A program made the translations under genes and the position numbers. A stretch of 60,982 nucleotides of DNA. It comes from Amoebophrya sp. AT5.2 (taxonomy: Eukaryota; Sar; Dinophyceae; Syndiniales; Amoebophryaceae). Position 1 is the first letter of the stretch, and every line of letters begins with the position of its first letter. Of this stretch, positions 51,883-60,982 are shown piece by piece. The stretch is taken from positions 1 through 60,982 of the forward strand of contig RXOD01003809.1 of the NCBI GenBank assembly GCA_005223375.1, in the 5' to 3' direction. The notes under the pieces are model-generated. The model worked only from the letters and a program-made list of their open reading frames with translations. It was not told the origin of the DNA and did no database searches.

Positions 51883-54800
51883 TCAGAAACCACGGCGCAC
51901 TCGTGCAGAAGACGGCGTTCCTGCTGTCACTTTCTGGAAGATAGCGTCGAGACCGATGTCAGCGATACTAAATTCCTTCACGTTTACGCTTACCCATGAG
52001 GTTTTCCGATTCCCATCTTCCGATCGGCTCCCAGCGCTTTTCAAGCTTTCGAGGCAATTGACCAAGCGCCCGATTTCAGGTAGGCTGACAATCCCGTTCT
52101 TCCCCTTCGTCGTGTTGCAGCTGGTCACTGTGAGTGCCATAATGCCACCTGCGGTTGACGTCAACGTGATGGCTGCTACTTCCCGGACCAAACGTTTCAG
52201 TTTCACCAATACGGACGAACATGCGTCGTGAAGCGCCACGTGCCGCTCCAGCTCGCAGCAGAAACGCTCCCACGTCCCGCGTTCCTTCAAAAACGCATGG
52301 GCGGCTTCTCGGCTGCCGCGTCGTAAGATGAAGGCACGAAGTCGAGCGCTATCCGGCAGCACGGAGGTGGCAGGACATGACTCTGCTGACGTTCGTGCAC
52401 GTCCTCGAGGACGACAGCTGCTCTCGTCTGCGCGATTCGGATTCTCTTTATGCACTGTTGTTCCGGCCCAGAAATATTCGCTCTCTCCGCCTTTGTCACC
52501 GATAAGATCGTCGCGAAACAGTAGAGACGATGACAGGGGAAAGATCGCGAGAGGGGAGTGATACAAGCAATAGTCCTCGGCCTGCTCTTCCTCTTGGCCT
52601 TGCCCAGGAAGATGGTCGCTAAGACCTCCTTCGCGATCCATTTCTGATTCTGAATCTGTATCTGATTCCGAAGAGCAAAAGGAACTACCGTCCTCTGAAA
52701 CCGTCGACGAAGCGTCTTCGCTGGTGTCATCGTCATCTTCCGAAGTGGCGGACGACTTTGATGCCGGCGTCGACGAAGATCGGTTCCAGCTCGAGCTCGC
52801 CCGCGTCGCCCCGTTGGAAAGACCATCGTCGTCCTGGTCCTCCTCATCTTCTGATGAAGATGTTGACGACGATGAAGTAGCGTCGGGTGTGGAAACGGAC
52901 CGCTTAGTCATTGGCGATGATGATGTCGACGATGATCCTGAGACTGGTGAAGACGACGTGACAGTGGTGCTCCGCCCGCTGGTCCAGAGTCCTCGGAGTG
53001 AAGGCGGTATTAATCTTGACGTCGACCAAATTTCCCGCTTTCCGCCACCTTCTGTAGAAGCAGCTGCATTTGCGAGCACGTGTTTGTCAGGATCGAAGCC
53101 ACGGAAGTGCGACAAAAGAAATGCAGCACTCGTGGGTGACAAGAACGCCGAGGCCGAATTTTCTGCTCTGCGTCCGCCATATCCGAAAACACTCTCAGCG
53201 GCGCTCAGCAGCACTCGAGTTTCAGATGCCGACCAAGAGGACGCAAAACTGCGTTTTCGTCCGCGAGATCGCGACACGACTCGGGACGGACTTGAAGTTG
53301 ATTTGTCGTCGAATTTCACCAAGACTTCGTAGCCGCCCCCGTACTTGCGTTTCAAGTGCGCGACGCTCCCGATGCAACAAAACCGCCCGCGGTGCTGAAT
53401 GGCAACTTGGTCGCACAGAGCTTCCGCCTCCTCCATCGCGTGGGTCGTGAGAACAAACTGTCTGTGACTGTGTACGCCTGCTCTAGCGCCTTGTTGCTGC
53501 TCCTGCAGAAGTACCCTCCACACGAGCTGCCGCCCAAGCGGATCCACTCCCGCGGTGGGCTCGTCGAGAAGCACCAACTTCGGGTCGAACAGCAGGCTTA
53601 CGAGCAAGAGCACCTTGCGCTGGTTCCCACCGGACAAGTGCCGAAACTGCCGATCGCGATACTGGTACAAGTCCAGCGCGCGCAGCTTCGAAAGCACCTC
53701 GCTGTGCAGGCTGGTGTGGGCGGCTTTCGACGCTTCCGGTTCCGCCTCGGCGTCATGATTTTGCATCTCCACGTCCTGGTCGACGCCATTCTGTTGTGCA
53801 GGAGGTTCTTTCCCGGCCGCGAGAAGATCTCGGTAGCGGAGGCGTGCGAAAAGGAACGCGATTTCCCAGACCGTGAACTCGCCGTGGACGCAGTTCGTCT
53901 GCGGACAGTACCCGATTCGCCGGCGAATTTCAGAAATCGCTTGTGTGGTATCGCGGCCGAACACTTCAATGCGGCCCCAGGAAATCGGTTCCAAGCCCAT
54001 CACCATGCGGAACAGACTGCTTTTGCCGCAACCGTTGCTGCCCAGGAGACCGAACGTTGACGAAGGTAAACCTGCACCACCACCTCTGCGCGTCGATGAA
54101 GATGATTTCCGGCCTGAAGAAGGCGGTGTTGCTGGTGGTAGCGCGAACGATATGCCGCGGACCGCGTGAACGTTCCCGTTGTACACCTTGTGTACATCGC
54201 GAACAACGAGACTGCTCGCCGAAAAAAGATCGCGCGACGACGTCGAAGCCACCCTACGATTCTGATTTGCACGAGCCGCTTCCCGCTCCACGTCTGAATC
54301 GTCCGCGGTGCTGGAGTAGGGATCACGGCGAGATGTGGCTGCTCTTGCGTTGGAATGAAATCGAGGAGGGTCGTGCTGTTGAGCAGATCTGAGCGCCGGC
54401 ACCGTCGGCGCCGCGGCTGTCGGAGACGCAGGTTCGCTGGAAAGGACGTCTTCGTCAGAACAAGATTCGTCCCCGCGTCCCGATCTCAGGAGGCAGTCTT
54501 GTTCTTGGTCAAGTTGATCGGGATTAGCGGTTTGATCGCCGACACGAGAAATCTTGGCGCGGCGATGTCTTTCGTGTTTGTGCTTTTGCACTTGATGCTG
54601 CGCAGACGCGAACTCTTCACTCTTCATATCAACAGCTACGTTCCCGCTTCGCTTGCTGTTCACCTGCTCAAAAAATCGCTTCTCCGGCTGTAGCCGACTC
54701 GCGCGCAGCACGGCGGCCCACTGTAGCACAAAGATTCCCACAAGGCAAAGTACCAAATGCATCGCCGCAAACTCGAGTTGGTCCCCGATGGTCAGCAGCC

Positions 54801-57800
54801 ATCGCAGGCTACTACTTCGAAGCTGCACGCTTTTCGCTGCAAAATGCCAGGGCACGAAATGCTCACCGCTCGTGCGCTGCGTTAGGGGAGACCGGTTGGC
54901 GTAGTCAAGCAGACGATCGATGGAATCGACGTCAAGAGGAGGGTTGCCCTCGGGGCTTGGAGCCGGCGATGTGATCCCTCGAAGAGCAAATTCGGATTCG
55001 GTACTCGCTGGATACGACCACAGAGAGCTCCGCAACCATGATAGCGGTGTGGGGAAGAGGCTTCCGTCATCGTCGTCCGGTGCTGCAAAGAAGGAGCTGC
55101 TGGTAGCTGATGTGAGGAGTCGGCGGCGGCGTTCTTCTTCGGAAACGACTACGCGCGCACCCCGGACCACTGAGAACAAATCGCTCCCATCTTCCTCCAT
55201 GATCCCGCGACCATCTTCTCTATCACGACGGTCAGAACGCTCTCCCGGTGCGTCTCGTGAGCTCCCTACAACCCGCAGTAGAGGCAGATCAACCCCGTTC
55301 TGGGCTAGATCGAACAGAAGGCCTTCGCACTTCAGCGTGTCCACGAGCACTAGGTGTATCCAAGTGTAGAGCTTCAGAAGCGTCGGCGTCACCTGATTGA
55401 GGGTGGAAACCAAATCGGTGAGCAGAACGTTGGTTTCGAACGTGAGCAGGCCGCCCTTCGCCACCAAAAGCCGGGGTCGAGTTTTGACGTCCAGATATGC
55501 GAGCCCGTCGAGGACCCCGTGCGCACGGCTGCGCGGGTCCGCTGGGAAACGCTCAAGTTCCGATTGTGGCCTCGCAGTTCTGCTTCGCGGCGCCGACGGA
55601 ACTGCCCTCAGGATTCTTTCGTTCTGAAGAAGAAAAACCAGATATTCCTCCATGGAGTTCAGTATCACCTGGTGTCGGGGCCCCAGCAGCAGACCTTCCT
55701 GGTCTTCGAAAGTTTCGTCGGCCTCGACGATGCACTTCTTCGCACTGTACCGGGCCAGATCAAATATTGCGGGCTGTCGGCGCTCGCCCGCCTCGTGGCT
55801 TTCGCGACGCAATTTCTCCAAAACCTCGAGGCGCCTCTCGAGTGCGGATTCGAGATGCACAGGCGCGGAGACAAGGTGGTCATCTGGCATCACAGCGTCA
55901 TCGTCTGGGCCGCGTCGCGGGGAGTGTGCCAGGGCGTTTTGCTGTCGAACCCATTCGCCGACAAACTCCGGGGCAGCATCGTGTATCTCGCTCCAAGGCT
56001 CCACCACACCGAAATTCCACAAGGCGCTACGAAACATTGAAAACGAGATCGGCTGCTGCAACCCGTGCTCTGGACGGGGAATGCTGGCTAGGATGTCCTT
56101 CAACGAAATGCTGTTGAGGAGGGCCCCGCGCCGCAACCATACTCGGCCAGTCGTCGTTTCCGGTAGGGATAGATGTTGATACGCGGCGTTCCTTTCCAGA
56201 ATTTCAGCAAGTGCAAGGCCAAGCAAATCGACTCCGAATCCAGAGGACACTTTTGGTCGTGCAAGCTGCCCCTGATAGCGCTGCCAAAGTTCCAGAACCA
56301 AGCCATCGTTCCGGAACGGAAATTTGACGGCATCTCGGAAGCGAAAGTCACCAGAAACCAGGGTGTCGGTAGTCAAGGCCGCGAACGGCTCATCGCGCAG
56401 CCCAGCGTACTCCATACAGTCAGGGCGTAGCACATTCACCCGAACCGCTGGCGCGGGCGGGAGTGGAATCGTCGCTGCGACGTCAAGGAAGCGCGGCAAC
56501 TTCCCGAAAGTCCCAACGAACGCTAACTGCTCCTGGACTGGACCCGCCGTGCTGAAAGAACTGGTCGTCGGGCCCGGGCGGCCGCGCTCCTCAGCTTTAT
56601 TCCCAACCGCCATGTCCTCTTGCAAGATTCCCGCGTCTCGTGTACAGCTTCGCAACGGGGGTAGAAGCCAGTCGCCTGCGCTGTCCTTCGCGAGCCAGCG
56701 ACTGGGTATCAGGTGCCAGGGATCGACGAGCTCGCGCAGCCGAAAAACGGTTTCACTTGTCGTACTACTTGCTGAAAAGTACAAGATATCAGCGAGGACT
56801 GCTGCAAACGACGCCGGGGCCGCAACGAAGCTTTCCAGAGCGACATCAGACATTGCAGACTGACCACGCAACTCCCCGGCTATTCTCGCTGCGCTTGTCT
56901 CCAGGAACCCTGCTCCCGCGCCCGCGGGCACGGTTTCGCGGCGCGCTGTTGCGCCTCCCTCCATCGAGCGCGATGTGATCACAACCTCTTCCGTGTGCAT
57001 TTTGTCACTGTGCAGCGCCGCGCAGCGGAAGACGTACCGAAAGAAGTCCAACGCGCCAATGTCGAGGCCGCCGCTTTGCATCAGAATGTCGAGCAGCTCC
57101 GCCAGACTGATCCGATCGCCCAAAAAGTACTTTTGCAGAGCGCGGATCTTGAATCCGTCCTGGCGCGCTCGCATCCCCGGGCTGTTCACGTGTCCCAGAA
57201 TCCGCAAGGGACGCTGAAAGCAGACCTCTGGAAAAACGCGGCCCGCAAAAAGGTCCAACAGCGTGAGCGTCCTGCGTTCGAGCACGTACACGAGTACGGG
57301 AGCTGGTGCCGGGGATGCCTGGGTCTGGCTCTGATGGTGCGTCGAAGAATTGGCTTTTCGCCGAACGCGACTGCAGATTTCGGCCTTGTAAGTGAGAACA
57401 TTCCACAGAACAGCCGAAATCCAGATCTTCAGAATGTAGAAAACCGGAAAGACACAGCTGCAGGCGGCGTAGAAGACGTGGCAAAACCAGGCCATCGCGG
57501 GATGCAAGAAGGAACCGGCAATCTCGACGAGGACCAGGAGAAAGAACACTACGTAGTGCAGGAAAAACACGGCTTTGATGACGTAGTCCAGCTCCGTGTC
57601 CGTCCAGTGACTCGAAGCTTTACTGCCCACGACAGTGCGAATGTGCGGGCGATTTTTTTGCGGGGAGGGGTTCCGGTTCCGGAGATGCGGCGCCGACTTC
57701 CTCTCTTCAGCGGCATGCCTTTCCCTAGCGGTCGCCCCAAATTGTTGAACCTGCTCATTCACATTCGCAGCTTCCGTTCGATCGAGAGCATGTCCGCCCT

Positions 57801-60800
57801 TCCGCTTCGTCTCGACCTGAATGTGACGGCCGCGCTGCACCTGCACTTTCTGTTTCTTCCCCTTTTGCTTTTCGTATTTGCTCGAGTAAGCGCAGAAGTG
57901 GCCGTCCTGTCGCCCTCTGTCAAAAACCTTCACGCTTTTCTTCGCTTTTCTGGGGCCACGTTTGTTGTGCCACCAGGATCGAATTTTTGTGACATTGTCC
58001 TGGCGACAGCAGAGCCGGCCGGCGCAGCGGCAAAAGCACGTCTCCACAACCCTGGCGCATTTCATGCAGCCTCTGTAGAGCCTTTTCAGCGCTGCAGCTG
58101 CAGTCGGAACGAAACAGAAATCACGGTCAAGATCATGATCAGCCCTGGCAGAACCACGTGCATCTGAATGCCCGCCCGTATGTTTTGCGCTTGTCGGAGG
58201 TGTCTCTATACGGCTACGGGCGCGCTCTAACCTTTCCTGTGGATGATCGCCGCAAGAACGTCCCTGTTCAGCACTCGGCCGAGCAGGTACGACGAGTGGC
58301 TCCACAAAACCGCGAGCGTCGGTCCGCGACGATCCCGGATTTCGTCTGCAGCTGCAGAGCCAGCAGCGCGCGCACCTTCTCGCAAAATATCGAATTTTCA
58401 TTTTGCTCCAGCCAGGTGCCAGAGCTAGTCCGCCAAAGTTGTCCCGGACCAGGTGCAGGAAATGGAGGTACGCCAGGAAGGCCCAGAGTCCCACGGTGAC
58501 GCCGAGGTGCAGGGCCAAGTTGAAGTTGTAGAAGACCTGGAAGGCAAGAAAGGGCGACGAGAATCTCCAGGATGTTGAGCCTCGCTCGCCATTGAAGACG
58601 ATTTCTTGCTCAAGGTTATCGGGATCTGCTGCGCTGGAACCGCGGCCCAGATCCGGAGACTCCTCCTCCATCAGCCACCCGAACAGCACCGGCACGAAGT
58701 GAAACAGCAGGAAAAACAAGCTGACACTGACGGCCAGAAACAGGAAGTCGAAGCACACGTTCGCCAGCCAGTACACCCATGGGCGGCAGCCGTTCACAAA
58801 AAACAGCTCCCGCAGGCCGCTGCGTGCGTCTTCGGTCAGCGTTTGCAGGCACAGCTTCACGAAGCGAAAGCAGAGGATCTGCACCAGATTGCCCTGCGCA
58901 AACAGCATGAAGACGCCCACCGTGACCAAGACGAAATACGCCGACAGGAACCCTACAGTTCTACGCGCATCTTCGAGTTCGGCTGCGTTAGCGCGTCCTT
59001 GCTGCTGCATTTGGAGCAGTTTTTCCGTCAGATGAGCGTCGGGAAATAACTTCTCGAGGTGCTCCTCGCGTACGACAGCGCCCCAGGCGTCAGCTGCATG
59101 GGACAAACCGCCTTGATCATGGTGATGCGCTGCTCCGATTGGTGGTCTGGGTGTCGTCTCCGTCGCAGATGAACCTTCCAGGAGCTTGCCAATGCCGTAA
59201 GTATCCGGGATGGTCAGTATTCGCGAGACCACCCACAAAGTGTACGTAGAGAAAAGGACCATGAGCAGCGAAGACGCGAAAAGGCCGAAAACGGATGCGC
59301 GCTTCGCCCACAGCAGTCGGGCGCGGCGTCGGAAGAGACAACAGAACTGCTCCACCCAAATCGGGACGGATGCGAAAAAGCTGGGCTTCTTCTCTTCGAC
59401 GTGTGAAGGAGGGGAGCCGCTGCTGCTCCGCAAACGGTCTCCGCTCGTTTCGCCCGGCGCATCGGCTCGGCACGCGGACGCTTTGGCAGCTGCAACTGCC
59501 AGAAAGACGTCCTGGATACTGACAGAGTTGAGCCACAAGTGCTGCCTGCTGGTGGCGCATTTTTTAAATTCATCCGAAGATTGAAGCGTCCCGAAGCGAT
59601 CCTGCAAGTAATCGTGGAGCTCATCTTCGGCCAACGCGAGCTTTTCCCCCCGGCGCCGATCGTCACGACCTGAAACTCGTTTTCCGGAATCCGAGGATGA
59701 GTTCAACCAGTAGCCGGAGTGCACGTGCGCGCGCTTCAATTCGTCCCCTGTCCCTAAGCATTCCACCCGTCCGTCGGACAAGATGCACACACGATCTGCG
59801 AGTACCTCTGCCTCCTCCATGTGATGCGTCGTTAGGATCACCGCGAGGGGCGCTTCCTGGTTTTCTCCCCTGATCCGCCGCACGATGAGGTCCCAGGTGC
59901 TTCGCCGGTTCTGCGGGTCCATCCCAGACGTGGGCTCGTCGAGGATCACGAGACTAGGCTCCCCCGAGGACAACGCGACCAGACAGCAAAACTTGCGTTT
60001 CCACCCGCCGGAAAGCTGTGCACAGAGCTTGTCCGCGTGCTGCGTATGCATTGCTGTTGCAGCATAATTGTTCGTAAGTGGTTCTGGGCCGCAGCCGCTC
60101 CCTGCTGCAGCTGCACCGCCGCCTGCTAAGTCCGTAAACCCCGCTTCGTCGAGCAGCAGCTGCACTTCAGCAGGAATGTCCTTGCAAAGCGTCCGAAGCG
60201 AAGGCAGCCCCCCGGAGCCTTCAATCCTGTAGTTCCGGAGTTCGAGGCAAACTTTCAGCGCCTCGCGCACGGTGAGGTTTTCAAACATCACGTTTTGTTG
60301 CGGACAGAATCCAACACGATCGCAACCCGGGGTGCAGATGCGGCCCGCGCTCGGATGGAGAATTCCTGTGAGAACCTGAATTAACGTGCTCTTCCCGGCG
60401 CCATTGTGCCCGAGCAAACAGAATACTTCACCGGGAAACACTGCAAAGCTAACGCCGCGTAGAGCTTCAACGAGTGGTGGTGACTTTTGTGCGATGGACG
60501 AAAGGGATCCGAAATCGCTGTGGTCTGCGTCGCCTTTACTGCGTGGTGGAGACAGATCGATATCGTCTGGAGCTTCGCCAAAGTTCGCGTCGGCGTGGCC
60601 TGTTTTATTTTCACGTCGAGAGCGGCAACGTCGCGAACAGCCACAATAAACTCGCTTGCAAAGATCTGCAAACCCTATGACCGCAGATTTTCTGTCGTGG
60701 AACACTACTCGCAAGCCGTCCACCTCCGCAACTGTCTTCGAATCTGTTCTCGTCGTTTGCTGCCTTTCCACAAGACGAAGTTGTGCGCTTTCGCCTTCGG

Positions 60801-60852
60801 CCTCCCTTTTTCCACCCCTCCGTCTATCTCGATGTCCGTCGGCTGCGGCCAA
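51883..60852 (-). CDS. ABCA-type ABC transporter, very large (5' end beyond window)
   Basis: A 2,989-codon uninterrupted frame; its first listed codon is TTG and the frame stays open to the right edge, so the start and the first membrane domain lie outside. NBD1 is at about 60-380: Walker A GHNGAGKST (about 146), Q-loop FCPQQN, signature LSGGWKRK, Walker B LVILDEPT and H-loop TTHHMEEAE. A membrane domain follows with helices near 530, 630, 700-730, 790, and, after an Arg/Lys-rich insert, 1085-1150 and 2015-2050. Between these sit about 850 residues of extra-membrane sequence. NBD2 is at about 2200-2490: GSNGCGKSS, YCPQTN, LSGGNQRK, LVLLDEPTAG, TTHAMEEAE, then LKRKYGGGYEV as in ABCA proteins. 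A Ser/Asp-rich insert splits the C-terminal regulatory domain, which ends with VKEFSIADIGLDAIFQK. ABCA proteins usually move lipids or export substrates across membranes. Both NBDs look catalytically competent. Confidence 0.9.
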   Translation of the reverse strand: MAAADGHRDRRRGGKREAEGESAQLRLVERQQTTRTDSKTVAEVDGLRVVFHDRKSAVIGFADLCKRVYCGCSRRCRSRRENKTGHADANFGEAPDDIDLSPPRSKGDADHSDFGSLSSIAQKSPPLVEALRGVSFAVFPGEVFCLLGHNGAGKSTLIQVLTGILHPSAGRICTPGCDRVGFCPQQNVMFENLTVREALKVCLELRNYRIEGSGGLPSLRTLCKDIPAEVQLLLDEAGFTDLAGGGAAAAGSGCGPEPLTNNYAATAMHTQHADKLCAQLSGGWKRKFCCLVALSSGEPSLVILDEPTSGMDPQNRRSTWDLIVRRIRGENQEAPLAVILTTHHMEEAEVLADRVCILSDGRVECLGTGDELKRAHVHSGYWLNSSSDSGKRVSGRDDRRRGEKLALAEDELHDYLQDRFGTLQSSDEFKKCATSRQHLWLNSVSIQDVFLAVAAAKASACRADAPGETSGDRLRSSSGSPPSHVEEKKPSFFASVPIWVEQFCCLFRRRARLLWAKRASVFGLFASSLLMVLFSTYTLWVVSRILTIPDTYGIGKLLEGSSATETTPRPPIGAAHHHDQGGLSHAADAWGAVVREEHLEKLFPDAHLTEKLLQMQQQGRANAAELEDARRTVGFLSAYFVLVTVGVFMLFAQGNLVQILCFRFVKLCLQTLTEDARSGLRELFFVNGCRPWVYWLANVCFDFLFLAVSVSLFFLLFHFVPVLFGWLMEEESPDLGRGSSAADPDNLEQEIVFNGERGSTSWRFSSPFLAFQVFYNFNLALHLGVTVGLWAFLAYLHFLHLVRDNFGGLALAPGWSKMKIRYFARRCARCWLCSCRRNPGSSRTDARGFVEPLVVPARPSAEQGRSCGDHPQERLERARSRIETPPTSAKHTGGHSDARGSARADHDLDRDFCFVPTAAAALKRLYRGCMKCARVVETCFCRCAGRLCCRQDNVTKIRSWWHNKRGPRKAKKSVKVFDRGRQDGHFCAYSSKYEKQKGKKQKVQVQRGRHIQVETKRKGGHALDRTEAANVNEQVQQFGATARERHAAEERKSAPHLRNRNPSPQKNRPHIRTVVGSKASSHWTDTELDYVIKAVFFLHYVVFFLLVLVEIAGSFLHPAMAWFCHVFYAACSCVFPVFYILKIWISAVLWNVLTYKAEICSRVRRKANSSTHHQSQTQASPAPAPVLVYVLERRTLTLLDLFAGRVFPEVCFQRPLRILGHVNSPGMRARQDGFKIRALQKYFLGDRISLAELLDILMQSGGLDIGALDFFRYVFRCAALHSDKMHTEEVVITSRSMEGGATARRETVPAGAGAGFLETSAARIAGELRGQSAMSDVALESFVAAPASFAAVLADILYFSASSTTSETVFRLRELVDPWHLIPSRWLAKDSAGDWLLPPLRSCTRDAGILQEDMAVGNKAEERGRPGPTTSSFSTAGPVQEQLAFVGTFGKLPRFLDVAATIPLPPAPAVRVNVLRPDCMEYAGLRDEPFAALTTDTLVSGDFRFRDAVKFPFRNDGLVLELWQRYQGQLARPKVSSGFGVDLLGLALAEILERNAAYQHLSLPETTTGRVWLRRGALLNSISLKDILASIPRPEHGLQQPISFSMFRSALWNFGVVEPWSEIHDAAPEFVGEWVRQQNALAHSPRRGPDDDAVMPDDHLVSAPVHLESALERRLEVLEKLRRESHEAGERRQPAIFDLARYSAKKCIVEADETFEDQEGLLLGPRHQVILNSMEEYLVFLLQNERILRAVPSAPRSRTARPQSELERFPADPRSRAHGVLDGLAYLDVKTRPRLLVAKGGLLTFETNVLLTDLVSTLNQVTPTLLKLYTWIHLVLVDTLKCEGLLFDLAQNGVDLPLLRVVGSSRDAPGERSDRRDREDGRGIMEEDGSDLFSVVRGARVVVSEEERRRRLLTSATSSSFFAAPDDDDGSLFPTPLSWLRSSLWSYPASTESEFALRGITSPAPSPEGNPPLDVDSIDRLLDYANRSPLTQRTSGEHFVPWHFAAKSVQLRSSSLRWLLTIGDQLEFAAMHLVLCLVGIFVLQWAAVLRASRLQPEKRFFEQVNSKRSGNVAVDMKSEEFASAQHQVQKHKHERHRRAKISRVGDQTANPDQLDQEQDCLLRSGRGDESCSDEDVLSSEPASPTAAAPTVPALRSAQQHDPPRFHSNARAATSRRDPYSSTADDSDVEREAARANQNRRVASTSSRDLFSASSLVVRDVHKVYNGNVHAVRGISFALPPATPPSSGRKSSSSTRRGGGAGLPSSTFGLLGSNGCGKSSLFRMVMGLEPISWGRIEVFGRDTTQAISEIRRRIGYCPQTNCVHGEFTVWEIAFLFARLRYRDLLAAGKEPPAQQNGVDQDVEMQNHDAEAEPEASKAAHTSLHSEVLSKLRALDLYQYRDRQFRHLSGGNQRKVLLLVSLLFDPKLVLLDEPTAGVDPLGRQLVWRVLLQEQQQGARAGVHSHRQFVLTTHAMEEAEALCDQVAIQHRGRFCCIGSVAHLKRKYGGGYEVLVKFDDKSTSSPSRVVSRSRGRKRSFASSWSASETRVLLSAAESVFGYGGRRAENSASAFLSPTSAAFLLSHFRGFDPDKHVLANAAASTEGGGKREIWSTSRLIPPSLRGLWTSGRSTTVTSSSPVSGSSSTSSSPMTKRSVSTPDATSSSSTSSSEDEEDQDDDGLSNGATRASSSWNRSSSTPASKSSATSEDDDDTSEDASSTVSEDGSSFCSSESDTDSESEMDREGGLSDHLPGQGQEEEQAEDYCLYHSPLAIFPLSSSLLFRDDLIGDKGGESEYFWAGTTVHKENPNRADESSCRPRGRARTSAESCPATSVLPDSARLRAFILRRGSREAAHAFLKERGTWERFCCELERHVALHDACSSVLVKLKRLVREVAAITLTSTAGGIMALTVTSCNTTKGKNGIVSLPEIGRLVNCLESLKSAGSRSEDGNRKTSWVSVNVKEFSIADIGLDAIFQKVTAGTPSSARVRRGF

Positions 60853-60982
60853 AACCGTTGCTCGACGGCTTCTCCAGTGGGTATGGTGGGACCAGGTGGT
60901 AAGTGGGTAGGTGGTAAGTGATTTTTTTGGGCGCTTTTTGGGGTCCCCTTTGGTTGTCCGAGGAAGAGGCTGGCAGAGGGAG

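Noticed and set aside
1..60982. Reassigned stop codons (TAA/TAG/TGA as sense)
   Set aside because: Reported in one Amoebophrya lineage, but the long host ORFs here end cleanly and contain no internal stops. Only the retroelement has single in-frame stops.
1..60982. tRNA genes and the dinoflagellate spliced-leader sequence
   Set aside because: I scanned by eye for B-box-like GGTTCGAATCC and for the spliced-leader core on both strands and found no match.

Overview
This window looks like nuclear DNA of a protist, most likely an alveolate. A compact dinoflagellate relative of the Amoebophrya/Syndiniales type is my best guess, at moderate confidence. Every gene I can support is encoded on the minus strand, as expected of dinoflagellate-type unidirectional gene arrays. 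The genes are close together, have few and short introns (about 170-310 nt), and encode very long proteins full of low-complexity inserts. No bacterial operon signals, tRNA, rRNA or CRISPR array were seen. The long host ORFs (one of nearly 3,000 codons) contain no internal stops, so the standard genetic code is in use. The taxonomic call is inference; the orientation, introns and ORFs are read from the sequence.

Layout from left to right, all minus strand: (1) a C45 (penicillin acyltransferase-like) enzyme whose pro-region carries a long Met-Ser-Arg-Leu-Ala-Ser repeat array, cut by the left edge (1-3641); (2) a BtpA-like TIM barrel joined to a phosphoribosyltransferase domain (4730-8515); (3) a five-exon coiled-coil protein (10030-13046); (4) a 14.8-kb tyrosine-recombinase retrotransposon of the DIRS/PAT type, bounded by split direct repeats (13427-28209); (5) a protein of unknown function (28921-31038); (6) a four-exon gene with a MATCAP/DUF1704 metallopeptidase domain, a candidate tubulin tyrosine carboxypeptidase (32148-37590); (7) a three-exon gene ending in a shortened J domain (38709-44138); (8) an ER thioredoxin/PDI-like protein ending in DEEL (44740-45813); (9) a large unrecognised protein (46618 to about 50655 or further) with an 11-residue repeat; (10) a giant ABCA-type transporter with both nucleotide-binding domains, its 5' part lying beyond the right edge (51883-60852).

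The retroelement is the most unusual part. On its coding strand the order is A1 (Y2), several ORFs, B1 (X2), A2 (Y1), B2 (X1). B1 and A2 abut exactly, giving the sequence expected if the two ends were joined in a circle. It encodes a 1,661-codon Gln/Ala-rich coiled-coil ORF, a gag-like ORF, a reverse transcriptase plus RNase H, a tyrosine recombinase, and small extra ORFs including one with membrane segments. The repeat copies are virtually identical, so the insertion looks recent. Yet the RT catalytic box reads YIAD instead of YxDD, and two other ORFs carry single in-frame stops. This copy is therefore either defective and mobilised in trans, or decoded unusually.

The host genes do not form one pathway. 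They are housekeeping or cell-biology genes (a tubulin-modification candidate, ER folding, membrane transport, co-chaperone) linked only by shared orientation. Splicing can be read with GT-AG introns throughout, but six of ten inferred donors begin GTAC and the acceptors lack a clear pyrimidine tract.
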